A stretch of DNA of 33,465 nt, taken from assembly GCF_000737195.2 (NCBI RefSeq), contig NZ_JALM01000056.1, forward strand, positions 1-33,465, given 5' to 3'. The DNA is from Sciscionella sediminilitoris (GTDB taxonomy: Bacteria > Actinomycetota > Actinomycetes > Mycobacteriales > Pseudonocardiaceae). The translations under genes were made by a program, and so were the position numbers. Of the stretch, positions 23,907 to 32,171 are shown one piece after another; the first letter of the stretch is position 1; each line of letters opens with the position of its first letter. Below the pieces are notes generated by a model. The model searched no databases and was not told the DNA's origin. It saw nothing but the letters and a program-made list of their open reading frames with translations.

Positions 23907-25169
23907 ATGCGTTCACTGCGGTTGCTCTCCTGCTGCCTGCTGCTCGTGGTGCTGACCGCGTGCGGCGGCGAGGACGGTACGGACACCGGTTTCGTGCACG
24001 GCGCCGACGGGTCCGGGGCCGATCGGCTCGCCGCCGCCGCGGTCAGCGATGTGCAGTCCTACTGGCGCGCGGAATTCCCCAAGGCGTTCGGGAAGCCGTG
24101 GCAGCCGGTGCACGAGTTCCGTTCGGTGGACACGCTGCACGCGAACGGTCGGCTGTGCGGGCGCCCGGCCGGGGAGCTGGAGGGCAACGCGCTCTACTGC
24201 CCGGATCAGGACGCCGTGCTGTGGGACCGCGGTGCCCTGATTCCGGTGCTGCGCAAGCAATTCGGCGACACCGCGGTCCTCGCGGTGCTGGCCCACGAGT
24301 TCGGGCACGCGGTACAGCGGCGCACCGGGATGCCCGCCGATTCCCCCTCGGTGGTCACCGAGGCGATGGCCGACTGCTATTCGGGGGCGAGCCTGCGCTG
24401 GCTCGCCGCAGGGCACGGGGCCCGGCCACGGTTCGGTTCCGGGGAACTGGCCAAGGCGCTGCAGGCGATCATGACCTTCCGCGATCCGGCAGGGAGTGCG
24501 GCGAGCGCGAACGGCGCCCACGGCGACGCCTTCGACCGGATCACCGCCTTCGGGGACGGCTACCGGGATGGTGCCCGCCGCTGCTCGGCCATGACCGCGA
24601 GCAACCGGGTCTTCACCCAGCAGCGGTTCACCGACCTCGGCGAGGCGGCGGGCGCCGCGGAGATGCCCTACCGCGAACTGCTCGGCAAGGTCACCGCGAG
24701 CCTCACCACGTGGCTGCGCGGCAGGCAGCCGGGGTTCCACGCGCCACCGCAGCGCGAAGTGGCGAACCCCTGCGCCGGGCGGCAGGGCGCGGCGGGATAC
24801 TGCGCGGGCACGATCCAGCTCGGCCCCGGACTCGCCGCGCTGCACCGGGAACTCGGCGACTGGGCGGCGGGCACCGCGCTCGCCGGGCGGTACGCGCTCG
24901 CCGCCGAGGCACAGTCCGGGCACCCGGTCACCGGGCAGCGGGCACGTACCCGCGTCCTGTGTGCTGCCGGTGCGTTCACCGGGCACCTGCTCGAGCGTCG
25001 TTCCGGGTTCGGGCTCTCCCCCGGCGATCTGGACGAATCCGTGCGGTTGCTGCTGCGTTCCCCCGAGGCCTCCGCCGATGCGAGCGGGAAAGGCATCGAC
25101 TCGCCGGTCGAACGGGTGCTCACCTTCCGGGACGGAGTGTTCGGCGAGGGCGCGGCGGGCCACTGCTGA
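23907..25169 (+). CDS. Neutral zinc metallopeptidase lipoprotein (first copy)
   Basis: 420 aa. A lipoprotein signal ends in VLTAC with lipidated Cys19. The peptidase domain carries HEFGH (130-134) in VLAHEFGHAVQRRTGM with a downstream TEAMADCYSG that supplies the third zinc ligand, as in the YpfJ-like neutral zinc metallopeptidase family. C84 and C98 are spaced like a conserved disulfide also seen in the next gene. Start ATG 23907 has no Shine-Dalgarno; a weak CACTGT is five to six bases upstream, so leaderless translation is possible. The product is expected outside the membrane, attached by lipid; substrate unknown. It is a clear paralogue of the next gene. Confidence 0.9.
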   Translation: MRSLRLLSCCLLLVVLTACGGEDGTDTGFVHGADGSGADRLAAAAVSDVQSYWRAEFPKAFGKPWQPVHEFRSVDTLHANGRLCGRPAGELEGNALYCPDQDAVLWDRGALIPVLRKQFGDTAVLAVLAHEFGHAVQRRTGMPADSPSVVTEAMADCYSGASLRWLAAGHGARPRFGSGELAKALQAIMTFRDPAGSAASANGAHGDAFDRITAFGDGYRDGARRCSAMTASNRVFTQQRFTDLGEAAGAAEMPYRELLGKVTASLTTWLRGRQPGFHAPPQREVANPCAGRQGAAGYCAGTIQLGPGLAALHRELGDWAAGTALAGRYALAAEAQSGHPVTGQRARTRVLCAAGAFTGHLLERRSGFGLSPGDLDESVRLLLRSPEASADASGKGIDSPVERVLTFRDGVFGEGAAGHC

Positions 25170-25183
25170 TCGTGGGGTTCGGC

Positions 25184-25196
25184 ACACGACGCGTGT
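25184..25196. promoter_or_regulatory. 13-bp palindrome between the two metallopeptidase genes
   Basis: ACACG and CGTGT are perfect arms around ACG, 22 bp upstream of the second metallopeptidase ATG and just before its TACTGT -10-like element. It may be an operator or a short hairpin. No regulator is identified. Confidence 0.4.
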
Positions 25197-25218
25197 CCAT
25201 TCCCAGTACTGTGCGGCT

Positions 25219-26694
25219 ATGCACAGGATCCCCCGTCGTCGCCGGGCGCTGTTCGCGGTGTTCGGTGTGCTCGCCATCGGCCTCGCGACCGCGTGCGGTC
25301 AGCAGGTCGAGGGAAAGCCGGAAAGCGCATTGACCCGGGTGGACACGAACACCGTGTCCGGCCTGCCGATCAAGGACGCCCCGGACGGCCCGAAGCAGGG
25401 GGCACCGGATGCGCGGCTCCCGGTCAACGGCGGGGTCACCACCCAGTCCGACCGGGTCGCGGTGAACGCGCTCTCCGATGTGTTCGACTACTGGCGCACG
25501 GCGATGCCCCGGTCTTTCGGGCAGCAGTTCACCGCGCCGACCACGTTCACCTCCTACGACTCGGACAAGCCTGGCCCGAAAGTGTGCGGAATGGACACCC
25601 AGGGCCTGGTCAACGCGTTCTACTGCAACCTGGACCGCAGCGTCGCCTGGGATCGCGGGGCACTGCTGCCGACCATGATCCGGCAGTTCGGCCCGAATTC
25701 GGTGGCGGTCGTGCTCGCCCACGAAATGGGCCACTCCGTGCAGTATCAGCTCGGCCGGAAATCGGGGGTGAGCAAGGCGACCGGTTCGATCGTGCTCGAG
25801 CAGCAGGCCGACTGCTACGCGGGTTCGTTCATGCGCTGGGCCGCGCAGGGCAACGCCAAGCATTTCGACGTCGCCACCGGGGCGGGCCTCAACAAGGTCA
25901 TGTCCGCGATGCTGTTCATCGGGGACACCCCGGGCCAGGCCACCAAATCCTCCCCGGGCGCGCACGGCAGCGCGTTCGACCGGATGTACGCCTTCCAGAA
26001 GGGATTCGCCGGGGATCCCGGGAAATGCGCGGCGATCGACAAGAAAGACGTGGATTCCCGCTCCACCGAACGCCTTTTCCGCAGCGACGAAGCCTCGCAG
26101 GACAAGGGAAATCTGGATGTCGGTGCCGAGCTGCCGCTGGTGAAGGAGAATCTCGACGCCGCGTTCGCCGACACCGGGGTCTCCGCACCGGAAATCACGC
26201 GAGGCGAAGGGAAATGCGGAGCACAGGGCACTCCCCCGGTCTCCTACTGTGCCGAGCAGAACAGCCTCGACGTCTCGGTTCCGGATCTGCAGCGCATCGG
26301 GCAGGGCGATTTCGACGCCGGGACCGTGCGCAGCATGAGCGGCACGAAACTCGGTGGGGATTTCTCCGCGTTCGCCGAGTTCGCCTCCCGCTACACGCTC
26401 GCGGTGCAGAAGCATGCCGGGCTGGACATCAACGGCGAGGCGGCCGGGCTGCGCAGCACCTGCCTGACCGGTGCCTGGGCCAAGTACGCCGCAGAACGGC
26501 ACGGCTCCGGCAACCAGCTACGGCTCGCGGCGGGCGATCTCGACGAGGCGATCACCGAGATGCTCCAGCCGCGCAGCGTGATCAGTGACGATGTGGCCGG
26601 AACCGGGGTTCGCTCCGGCTTCGCCCGCATCGAGGCATTCCGGATCGGTTACCTGAAGGGTTCGGACCAGTGCTCGGCGAAGTTCGGCGGCTGA
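25219..26694 (+). CDS. Neutral zinc metallopeptidase lipoprotein (second copy)
   Basis: 491 aa. The lipoprotein signal ends in GLATAC with Cys26. The catalytic motif is HEMGH (168-172) in VLAHEMGHSVQYQLG, with EQQADCYAGSFMRW (from about 194) providing the third ligand. C123 and C136 match the pair in the upstream paralogue, and SYCAEQNSLDVSVPDLQRIG resembles the other copy's GYCAGTIQLGPGLAALHRE, so both arms are duplicated. The linker before the catalytic domain is about 40 residues longer. TACTGT lies exactly six bases before ATG 25219, matching TANNNT leaderless promoters, so this gene may have its own transcript. Its last 25 bp overlap the DUF3558-like gene. Confidence 0.92.
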   Translation: MHRIPRRRRALFAVFGVLAIGLATACGQQVEGKPESALTRVDTNTVSGLPIKDAPDGPKQGAPDARLPVNGGVTTQSDRVAVNALSDVFDYWRTAMPRSFGQQFTAPTTFTSYDSDKPGPKVCGMDTQGLVNAFYCNLDRSVAWDRGALLPTMIRQFGPNSVAVVLAHEMGHSVQYQLGRKSGVSKATGSIVLEQQADCYAGSFMRWAAQGNAKHFDVATGAGLNKVMSAMLFIGDTPGQATKSSPGAHGSAFDRMYAFQKGFAGDPGKCAAIDKKDVDSRSTERLFRSDEASQDKGNLDVGAELPLVKENLDAAFADTGVSAPEITRGEGKCGAQGTPPVSYCAEQNSLDVSVPDLQRIGQGDFDAGTVRSMSGTKLGGDFSAFAEFASRYTLAVQKHAGLDINGEAAGLRSTCLTGAWAKYAAERHGSGNQLRLAAGDLDEAITEMLQPRSVISDDVAGTGVRSGFARIEAFRIGYLKGSDQCSAKFGG

Positions 26695-27257
26695 GCCGGT
26701 TCGCGGTCGTGGCCTGCGCGGTGCTACTCGGCGGTGCGGGCTGTTCCGCCGCCGTTCCGGGCACCGCGGAACCCGGCGAACCGCCACCGAGTTCGAGTTC
26801 CCCCGCGACGACAGGACAGCGCGCCGGTCCCGATGATCCGATCACCGCGGCCTGTCCGCTGGTGAGCGGGCAACAGCTCGGCGCCGCGCTCGGAACCGGC
26901 GCGGCCACAGCGAGCGAGAAGCCCCGCAAACCCGGCGAGACCAGCTACACCTGCACCTATTCCGGAGCGGCCGAGGCGATCACCAGCGTGGACCAGCGGC
27001 GGTTCACCCCGGATCGACGGCCCGATCCGGTCAAGACCGCGAAACTCATGACCGGCAAGGGCACCAATATCCGTCCGGTCAGTGGCGCCGGGGATGCCGC
27101 GTACGCCTTCGACACGACGGTGCGCGCCATCCCGACGAGCGCGCTGGCCTGTGTGCGCCTCGGCGAGCACACGATCACGTTCTTCATGACCATGACGCCC
27201 GCGCTCGGCAAGACCGCGGAGCTGACCGCGATCGCGCGGACCGCGCTCGGCTCCTAG
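26670..27257 (+). CDS. DUF3558-like lipoprotein
   Basis: 195 aa from GTG 26670, with GAAGGG 9 bases upstream inside the preceding gene; the overlap is 25 bp in another frame. The signal sequence is hydrophobic (FAVVACAVLLGGAGC) with lipid-attachment Cys25, though Gly at -3 is atypical for a lipobox. A Pro/Ser-rich linker (30-55) precedes a compact domain with CPLVSGQQLGAALG and YTCTYSG, and a later Cys (ALACVRLG), fitting DUF3558-type actinobacterial lipoproteins. Function is unknown. Coupling to the metallopeptidase pair suggests a shared cell-envelope role. It ends 6 bp before the convergent thioredoxin-like gene. Confidence 0.82.
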   Translation: MLGEVRRLSRFAVVACAVLLGGAGCSAAVPGTAEPGEPPPSSSSPATTGQRAGPDDPITAACPLVSGQQLGAALGTGAATASEKPRKPGETSYTCTYSGAAEAITSVDQRRFTPDRRPDPVKTAKLMTGKGTNIRPVSGAGDAAYAFDTTVRAIPTSALACVRLGEHTITFFMTMTPALGKTAELTAIARTALGS

Positions 27258-27263
27258 TAAGTC

Positions 27264-28235
27264 TCAGAACAGAGCGCTGGCCAGCTTCCGGCGCGCCGCG
27301 AGCACCCGCTCGTCGTCCCCGGGGAACAGCTCGAACAGTTCCAGCAGATGAGTGCGCGCTCGGTCCTTCTCCGCACCGGCGCTGCCCGCGATCACCGCGA
27401 TCAGCCGGTCGAAGCCCGCCTCGACCTGCTGGGCGGCCACCTGCTGATCGGCCGCGGCCAGCTGGAGTTCGAGATCGTCACCGGCGGCGTCCGCCTTCGC
27501 CACCGCGTCCGGGTCGCCCTGCTCAGTGCGGCGGGCGAACCTGGTCTGTGCGAGGGCGAGCTTCGCCTCGGTGTTGCCCGGCTCCGCCTCGATGATCGCC
27601 TCGTAGGCCCGCTCGGCCGCGTCGAAGTCCCCGTCCTCGAGCGCCTGTTCGGCCGCGGTGAACCTGGTGTCCTCGGGTTCCTCGGCCTCCGGCTCCGCGG
27701 CACCCGCGTTCGCCTCGGCCGCCGCGATCCCGGGCAGCTTGTCCCGCAATGCGTCCAGCAGACCGGAGATCCACTTGTGGATCTCCGGTTCCGGGAGCGC
27801 ACCGGAGAACGCGTCCACCGGCTGGCCACCGGCCACCGCGACCACCATCGGGATCGACTGCACCCCGAACAGCTGCGCGATGCGCGGGTTCGCGTCCACG
27901 TCGACCTTGGCCAGGATCCAGGCCCCGTTGGCCTCGGCGGCGAGCCGCTCGAGCACCGGGGAAAGCTGCTTGCACGGACCACACCACTCGGCCCACAGGT
28001 CGATGACCACCGGGATCTCGGTGGAACGCTGCACGACGTCCTGGAAGCCGGCCTCGTCCACGTCGATCACGAACTGACCGCCGGAGCCCGAGCCCGCCTC
28101 CGGGTTCTCGGCCTGCTCCTTGGCCTTCTGCGCCGCTTCCGCGCGCGCCTTGACGGCCGCGAGATCGACGGCGCCGGACATGGCGGCGGTTGCTTGTACC
28201 TGCTTGGCCGCGTTACGCGGGTCTGGCCTCGTCAC
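27264..28235 (-). CDS. Thioredoxin-TPR co-chaperone (YbbN/CnoX-like)
   Basis: 323 aa. A thioredoxin domain (about 55-165) has an intact [10 protein letters not shown] active site (C85, C88) and the cis-Pro region GVQSIPMVV. An Ala/Glu linker then leads to a C-terminal TPR region ([41 protein letters not shown] ... [27 protein letters not shown]), the architecture of YbbN-type chaperone-associated thioredoxins. CGPC rather than the redox-dead SxxC seen in some YbbN suggests it is redox-active. GTG 28235 has AGGA 7 bases upstream. It is convergent with the DUF3558-like lipoprotein gene. Confidence 0.92.
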   Translation of the reverse strand: MTRPDPRNAAKQVQATAAMSGAVDLAAVKARAEAAQKAKEQAENPEAGSGSGGQFVIDVDEAGFQDVVQRSTEIPVVIDLWAEWCGPCKQLSPVLERLAAEANGAWILAKVDVDANPRIAQLFGVQSIPMVVAVAGGQPVDAFSGALPEPEIHKWISGLLDALRDKLPGIAAAEANAGAAEPEAEEPEDTRFTAAEQALEDGDFDAAERAYEAIIEAEPGNTEAKLALAQTRFARRTEQGDPDAVAKADAAGDDLELQLAAADQQVAAQQVEAGFDRLIAVIAGSAGAEKDRARTHLLELFELFPGDDERVLAARRKLASALF

Positions 28236-28278
28236 ATCACCATCCTGACATGTTCGCCCGTCCGCGTGCACACAGGCT

Positions 28279-29391
28279 TCACCACGCGTCGAGGCCTCGG
28301 GCGATCTCGCCCGGGCTCGGCATCCCGTGCAGCTCCTCGCGCACCTGTGCCGCGGTGTCCCGATAGCCCCGCTCCTCGACGAGCGCGCCGAGCACGGCGG
28401 CGTCCACCTGCTCCGGTTCGCATTCCAGCCCCACCCCGCGCGTGGCCACCGCCGCTGCGTTGATGTGCCGGTCCGCCCCGTCCGGGAGGACCAGCTGGGC
28501 GACCCCGGCATCCAGTGCGGTGAGCGTGGTCCCGCCCCCGCCGTGATGCACCAGCGCGGTGCAGGTGGCGAGCAGACCGTCGAGCGGGACCCAGCGCTCC
28601 AGCCGCACATTCGGGGGGACCACCCCGAATCCGCCGAGATCCACATCGCCGAGAGCGAACACGAACTCCGCTTCCACCTTCTCGGCCACCGCCAGGATGC
28701 GCTCCACAGTGGACAGACCGTTCATCTGCGGGGAGACCGTGCCGAGCGTGACCCCGATCCGCGGGCGGGCGAGCGGTTCGGCCAGCCAGCCGGGCAGCAC
28801 CGCGCCACCGTTGTACGGCACGAACCGCATCATCAGGTCGGCCGGATCCACCTCGGCCATACTCGGCGGCGCCACATCGATGCTCGCGCTCTCCTTCGGC
28901 GGCTCGGTGCCGTACTCGGCGAACACATCGGCGAGCTCCGCGGCGAGCAGCGGCCCCACCTTCGAGGTACGCCCGAAACCGACGCCGACATCGATCGCGG
29001 GGATCCCGAGCAGACCGGCCGCGAGCAGCGCTCCCCCGTTGAACGAGGAGTACACGATCACATCCGGCCGGTACTGCCGCGCGATCCGCACCACCGGTTC
29101 GACGAAGTACCGGGAGACCTGGGCGAACGCCGGGACAACTCCGGTGATGTCGCGCACCGGGGCATTGCCGACCGCCATCTCCGGGCGTTCGGCACGCAGC
29201 CGCTGCATCATCGTGCCCATGGTCAGTCCGGGCTCGACATCGGTGACCGGCAGGCCCGCCTGTTCGACCGCGAGGCCCGCACCCGAGGTCGCGAACCGCA
29301 CCTCGTGCCCGTGGCCGCGCAGCGACCAGGCGAGCGGAACCATGGGAAAGGCGTGTCCGATGGCGGGCATCGGCAGGAAGAGCACCCGCAT
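28279..29391 (-). CDS. GT1-type (macrolide/UGT-like) glycosyltransferase
   Basis: 370-aa GT-B fold protein: [31 protein letters not shown] at the N-terminus, and a C-terminal nucleotide-sugar site with [60 protein letters not shown]. The HHGGGGTT signature is that of antibiotic-type and UGT-like enzymes. No polyketide or sugar biosynthesis genes lie nearby, so it is more likely a stand-alone glycosylator of unknown acceptor than part of a cluster. ATG 29391 has AAGGAG 5 bases upstream, and a palindromic site lies just beyond it. It is a little shorter than the usual ~400 aa. Confidence 0.92.
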   Translation of the reverse strand: MRVLFLPMPAIGHAFPMVPLAWSLRGHGHEVRFATSGAGLAVEQAGLPVTDVEPGLTMGTMMQRLRAERPEMAVGNAPVRDITGVVPAFAQVSRYFVEPVVRIARQYRPDVIVYSSFNGGALLAAGLLGIPAIDVGVGFGRTSKVGPLLAAELADVFAEYGTEPPKESASIDVAPPSMAEVDPADLMMRFVPYNGGAVLPGWLAEPLARPRIGVTLGTVSPQMNGLSTVERILAVAEKVEAEFVFALGDVDLGGFGVVPPNVRLERWVPLDGLLATCTALVHHGGGGTTLTALDAGVAQLVLPDGADRHINAAAVATRGVGLECEPEQVDAAVLGALVEERGYRDTAAQVREELHGMPSPGEIARGLDAW

Positions 29392-29402
29392 GGCGGCTCC
29401 TT

Positions 29403-29420
29403 ATTCAACGCTTGATGAAT
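29403..29420. promoter_or_regulatory. Palindromic candidate operator upstream of the glycosyltransferase
   Basis: ATTCA and TGAAT are perfect outer arms, with a partial inner match (AC and GA), ending 11 bp upstream of the ATG. Position and symmetry suggest a TetR/PadR-type site that would overlap the transcription start. No linked regulator gene is seen. Confidence 0.4.
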
Positions 29421-29439
29421 TCGCTCTGGCTGACGTTAC

Positions 29440-29466
29440 TCCCCCGGTATCGGCCACGTCGGGGGA
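29440..29466 (-). terminator. Hairpin downstream of the SCO6745-family gene
   Basis: TCCCCCG and CGGGGGA are perfect 7-bp arms separated by 13 bases, 18 bp after the SCO6745-family stop and before the glycosyltransferase promoter. There is no U-tract, as is common for high-GC terminators. It would separate the two co-directional genes. Confidence 0.5.
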
Positions 29467-29484
29467 ATGTGAGCGGCCGGACAG

Positions 29485-30348
29485 TCAGCGCGTGAGCTCG
29501 GTCCGCGCGTCCAGCGCCATCGGATTGACGTACATGACCTCATTGCGTTCGGCGATGCGCGCCGCGATCGGGGTCAGCAGTTCGCCCAGCCGTTCGGTGG
29601 CCCGCGCGCCGAGTTCCCGCCAGGGTTGTCCGGCGGCCGCGTCGGTGCGTTCCTCGACCCAGTTCCGGAGCTCGCGCCCGCTCGCGGTCACCGCACCCTG
29701 ATCGTCGAGCAGCCCGCGCTCGGTCAGTCGTTCGGTTGCCGCCGCCCATGCGGACTCCGGCCAGGCACGCTTGGCGCGCAGATACCCGGCATCGAGCCCC
29801 CGTTCCGCTGCGAAGAGCACCAGTGCCGCGCACGGTTCGAGCTCCGCGCTGATCAGTGCGGCGATGTGCCCGTCACCGCGGGACTCGCGCAACACCGTGC
29901 AGGCCTGCCACAGCGCGAGGTGCGCCGGTTCCGGAACGGCGAGTACCGCGTTCGCCGCCGCGAGCGGTCGCCCCGCCAGCGATGCGTGCCCGGCGGCTTC
30001 GCCCGTCAGCCGCGCGGCCTCCGCGAGCTCGGACCCGTCCACCGCGCCGAGCAACCGGCGCAGCGCGGCGTCCGCGCCACGCAGGCGTGCCTCGAGGAAC
30101 CGTTCCGGAGCGGCGATCTGCCAGGCATCGGGGAGGGCGCGCTCGATCAGCGAGGGATGGAAGGTATAGAACGCCGAGACGACCGTGGATGCGGGCACGG
30201 CTCCGAGCGGGGCCGCACGCATCCCCACGTACCCCATCCAGCCACCACGGCAACCGAGGCCGTCGGTCTGGGCACGGGACTCCGGGGTGAAGTAGGTGAC
30301 GTCATGAATCGGCTCGAAACGCACCCACATCGCCCGCGCCTGGTGCAT
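29485..30348 (-). CDS. SCO6745-family protein, function unknown
   Basis: 287-aa protein whose N-terminus (ARAMWVRFEPIHDVTYFTPESRAQTDGLGCRGGWMGYVGMRAAPLG) matches the actinomycete-specific SCO6745 (SalK-like) family. The rest is helical and Ala-rich (LRRLLGAVDGSELAEAARL ... LWQACTVLRESRGDGHIAAL) with a late winged-helix-like region (TERLTERGLLDDQGAVTASGRELRNWVEERTD) that has led some members to be annotated as regulators. No enzymatic motif is recognised. ATG 30348 keeps the conserved MxQARAMW start; ATG 30330 is an alternative. It sits 77 bp downstream of the mutase gene with a copy of the dispersed repeat between, so operon membership is uncertain. Confidence 0.85.
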   Translation of the reverse strand: MHQARAMWVRFEPIHDVTYFTPESRAQTDGLGCRGGWMGYVGMRAAPLGAVPASTVVSAFYTFHPSLIERALPDAWQIAAPERFLEARLRGADAALRRLLGAVDGSELAEAARLTGEAAGHASLAGRPLAAANAVLAVPEPAHLALWQACTVLRESRGDGHIAALISAELEPCAALVLFAAERGLDAGYLRAKRAWPESAWAAATERLTERGLLDDQGAVTASGRELRNWVEERTDAAAGQPWRELGARATERLGELLTPIAARIAERNEVMYVNPMALDARTELTR

Positions 30349-30365
30349 GAGCCCAGTCCGTTCTC

Positions 30366-30404
30366 CCCTCAGCGGCGCGGCCGCCTTTCACCGCCCGCGC
30401 CGCC
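30366..30404. repeat. Second copy of the dispersed intergenic repeat (partial)
   Basis: About 35 bp closely match 13966-14003, starting with a C-rich run and CAGCGGCG, then GCCGCC, CACCGCCC and CGCC. It lies in the gap between two minus-strand genes. An internal GCGGC/GCCGC stem is present. Only the left part of the longer copy is represented here. Confidence 0.5.
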
Positions 30405-30425
30405 CGGCAAACCAACACACGCCCC

Positions 30426-32171
30426 TCAGAAGCGAGCCGGTTCGATGTAGACGCCCCACTCCTCGCGCAGCGCGTCGCAGATCTCGCCGAGCGAGGCCTC
30501 CGCGCGCACCGCGGCCATCATCGGCTCGATCAGGTTGCCCTCCCCGCGGGCCACCTCGACCATCCTGGACAGTGCGGCGTCGACGGCGGCCTTGTCCCGC
30601 CCCGCCCTGCGCTTGGTGAGCAGCGCGTTCTGCTCCCGCTCCACCTCGTGCGAGATGCGCAGGATGTCCAGCTCGTCCTCGCCGCCTTCACCGGTGAGCG
30701 TGTTGACCCCGACCATGAACTTGTCCTTCTTCTCCAGCGCCTGCTGGTAGGCGAAGGCCGCGTCCGCGATCTCTCCGGTGAACCAGCCGTCCTCGATCCC
30801 GCGCAGGATGCCGGAGGTCATCTCGCCGATCGGGTGTTCCCCGTTCGGCACGGCCAGCCGCGCCATGTCCTTGATCCGGTCGAAGATGCGCTCGGCCTCG
30901 GACTCGATCTTGTCGGTCAGCGCCTCGATGTACCAGGAACCGCCGAGTGGATCGGCGACGTTGGTGACCCCGGTCTCCTCCATGATCACCTGCTGGGTGC
31001 GCAGCGCGATCTGCGCGGCCTTGTCGCTCGGCAGCGCGAGCACCTCGTCGAGCGCATTGGTGTGCAGGGAGTTCGTCCCGCCGAGTACCGCGGCCATGGC
31101 CTCGATCGCGGTGCGCACGATGTTGTTGTCCGGCTGCTGGGCGGTGAGCGAGACACCGGCGGTCTGGGTGTGGAACCGCAGTGACTGGGCACGCGCCGTC
31201 TTCGCGCCGTAGACATCGCGCAACCAGCGCGCCCAGATCCGCCGCGCGGCACGGAATTTGGCGATCTCCTCGAAGAAGTCCACGTGTGCGTCGAAGAAGA
31301 AACTCAGCCCCGGGGCGAACTGTTCGATGTCCAGCCCGCGCGCCAGGCCGAGTTCCACGTACCCGAACCCGTCCGCCAGGGTGAACGCGAGCTCCTGCGC
31401 GGCGGTCGAACCGGCCTCGCGGATGTGGTACCCGGAAACCGAAAGCGGTTTGTAGGCCTGGATGTCGGAGGCGCAGTACTCCATGAGGTCGCCGATGAGG
31501 CGCAGGTGCGGTTCGGGGGCGAACAGCCATTCCTTCTGCGCGATGTATTCCTTGAAGATGTCGGTCTGCAGGGTGCCGTTCAGTTTGCGGATGTCCGCGC
31601 CCTGGCGCTCGGCGGCGACGAGGTACATGCAGAAGACCGGGACCGCGGGCCCGGAGATGGTCATCGAGGTGGTGACGTCCTCGAGCGGGATGCCCTCGAA
31701 GAGCACGTCCATGTCGGCCGCGGTGTCGATCGCCACGCCGCAGTGCCCGACCTCCCCGAGCGAGCGCGGGTCGTCCGAGTCGCGGCCCATCAGCGTGGGC
31801 ATGTCGAAGGCGACCGAGAGCCCGTCCCCGCCACCGGCGAGGATCATCTTGTACCGCTCGTTGGTCTGGCGCGCGTTGCCGAACCCGGCGAACTGCCGGA
31901 TGGTCCAGGGCTTGCCGCGGTAACCGCTCGCGTGCAGTCCCCTGGTGAACGGGTACTGGCCGGGCCAGCCGATCCGGGAGAAGCCGTCGACCCGTTCCTC
32001 GGGGCGCGGACCGTAGACCGGTTCCACCTCGGCCCCGGAGAGCGTCGTGAAGTCCACATCGCGCACCCGGCCCGATTCGGCGGCCGCCGTGTACGCGTCC
32101 TGCCAGCGCTCCGCGCCGTCACCGGGATCGGTCCCGTATGCCGTCAGCGGATCGAAGCGGTCGACCGACAT
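30426..32171 (-). CDS. icmA: Acyl-CoA mutase large subunit, isobutyryl-CoA mutase type
   Basis: 581-aa coenzyme-B12-dependent mutase catalytic subunit without the C-terminal B12-binding domain: YPFTRGLHASGYRGKPWTIRQFAGFGNA, GGGDGLSVAFDMPTLMGRDSDDPRSLGEVGHCGVAIDT, NGTLQTDIFKEYIAQKEWLF, ELAFTLADGFGYVELGLARGLDIEQFAPGLSFFFDAHVDFFEE, QQPDNNIVRTAIEAMAAVLGGTNSLHTNALDE, NVADPLGGSWYIEALT. Residues that set substrate in the family are F94 (TIRQF; Tyr in methylmalonyl-CoA mutase, Ile in hydroxyisobutyryl type), Q212 (Arg in methylmalonyl type) and A121 (Asp in hydroxyisobutyryl type). This F/Q/A set fits isobutyryl-CoA/n-butyryl-CoA interconversion. ATG 32171 has GGGAGG upstream. A separate small B12 subunit is required and is not in the window. 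Confidence 0.9.
   Translation of the reverse strand: MSVDRFDPLTAYGTDPGDGAERWQDAYTAAAESGRVRDVDFTTLSGAEVEPVYGPRPEERVDGFSRIGWPGQYPFTRGLHASGYRGKPWTIRQFAGFGNARQTNERYKMILAGGGDGLSVAFDMPTLMGRDSDDPRSLGEVGHCGVAIDTAADMDVLFEGIPLEDVTTSMTISGPAVPVFCMYLVAAERQGADIRKLNGTLQTDIFKEYIAQKEWLFAPEPHLRLIGDLMEYCASDIQAYKPLSVSGYHIREAGSTAAQELAFTLADGFGYVELGLARGLDIEQFAPGLSFFFDAHVDFFEEIAKFRAARRIWARWLRDVYGAKTARAQSLRFHTQTAGVSLTAQQPDNNIVRTAIEAMAAVLGGTNSLHTNALDEVLALPSDKAAQIALRTQQVIMEETGVTNVADPLGGSWYIEALTDKIESEAERIFDRIKDMARLAVPNGEHPIGEMTSGILRGIEDGWFTGEIADAAFAYQQALEKKDKFMVGVNTLTGEGGEDELDILRISHEVEREQNALLTKRRAGRDKAAVDAALSRMVEVARGEGNLIEPMMAAVRAEASLGEICDALREEWGVYIEPARF

Noticed and set aside
23913-25277. 454-codon minus-strand frame opposite the first metallopeptidase
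   Set aside because: Arg/Gly-rich shadow without a signal peptide or domain; the plus frame has lipobox and HEFGH.
28279-32171. Natural-product cluster suggested by glycosyltransferase and isobutyryl-CoA mutase (and the AurF-like gene further left)
   Set aside because: No polyketide synthase, peptide synthetase, terpene or sugar-pathway genes are present, and the genes are in separately terminated units.
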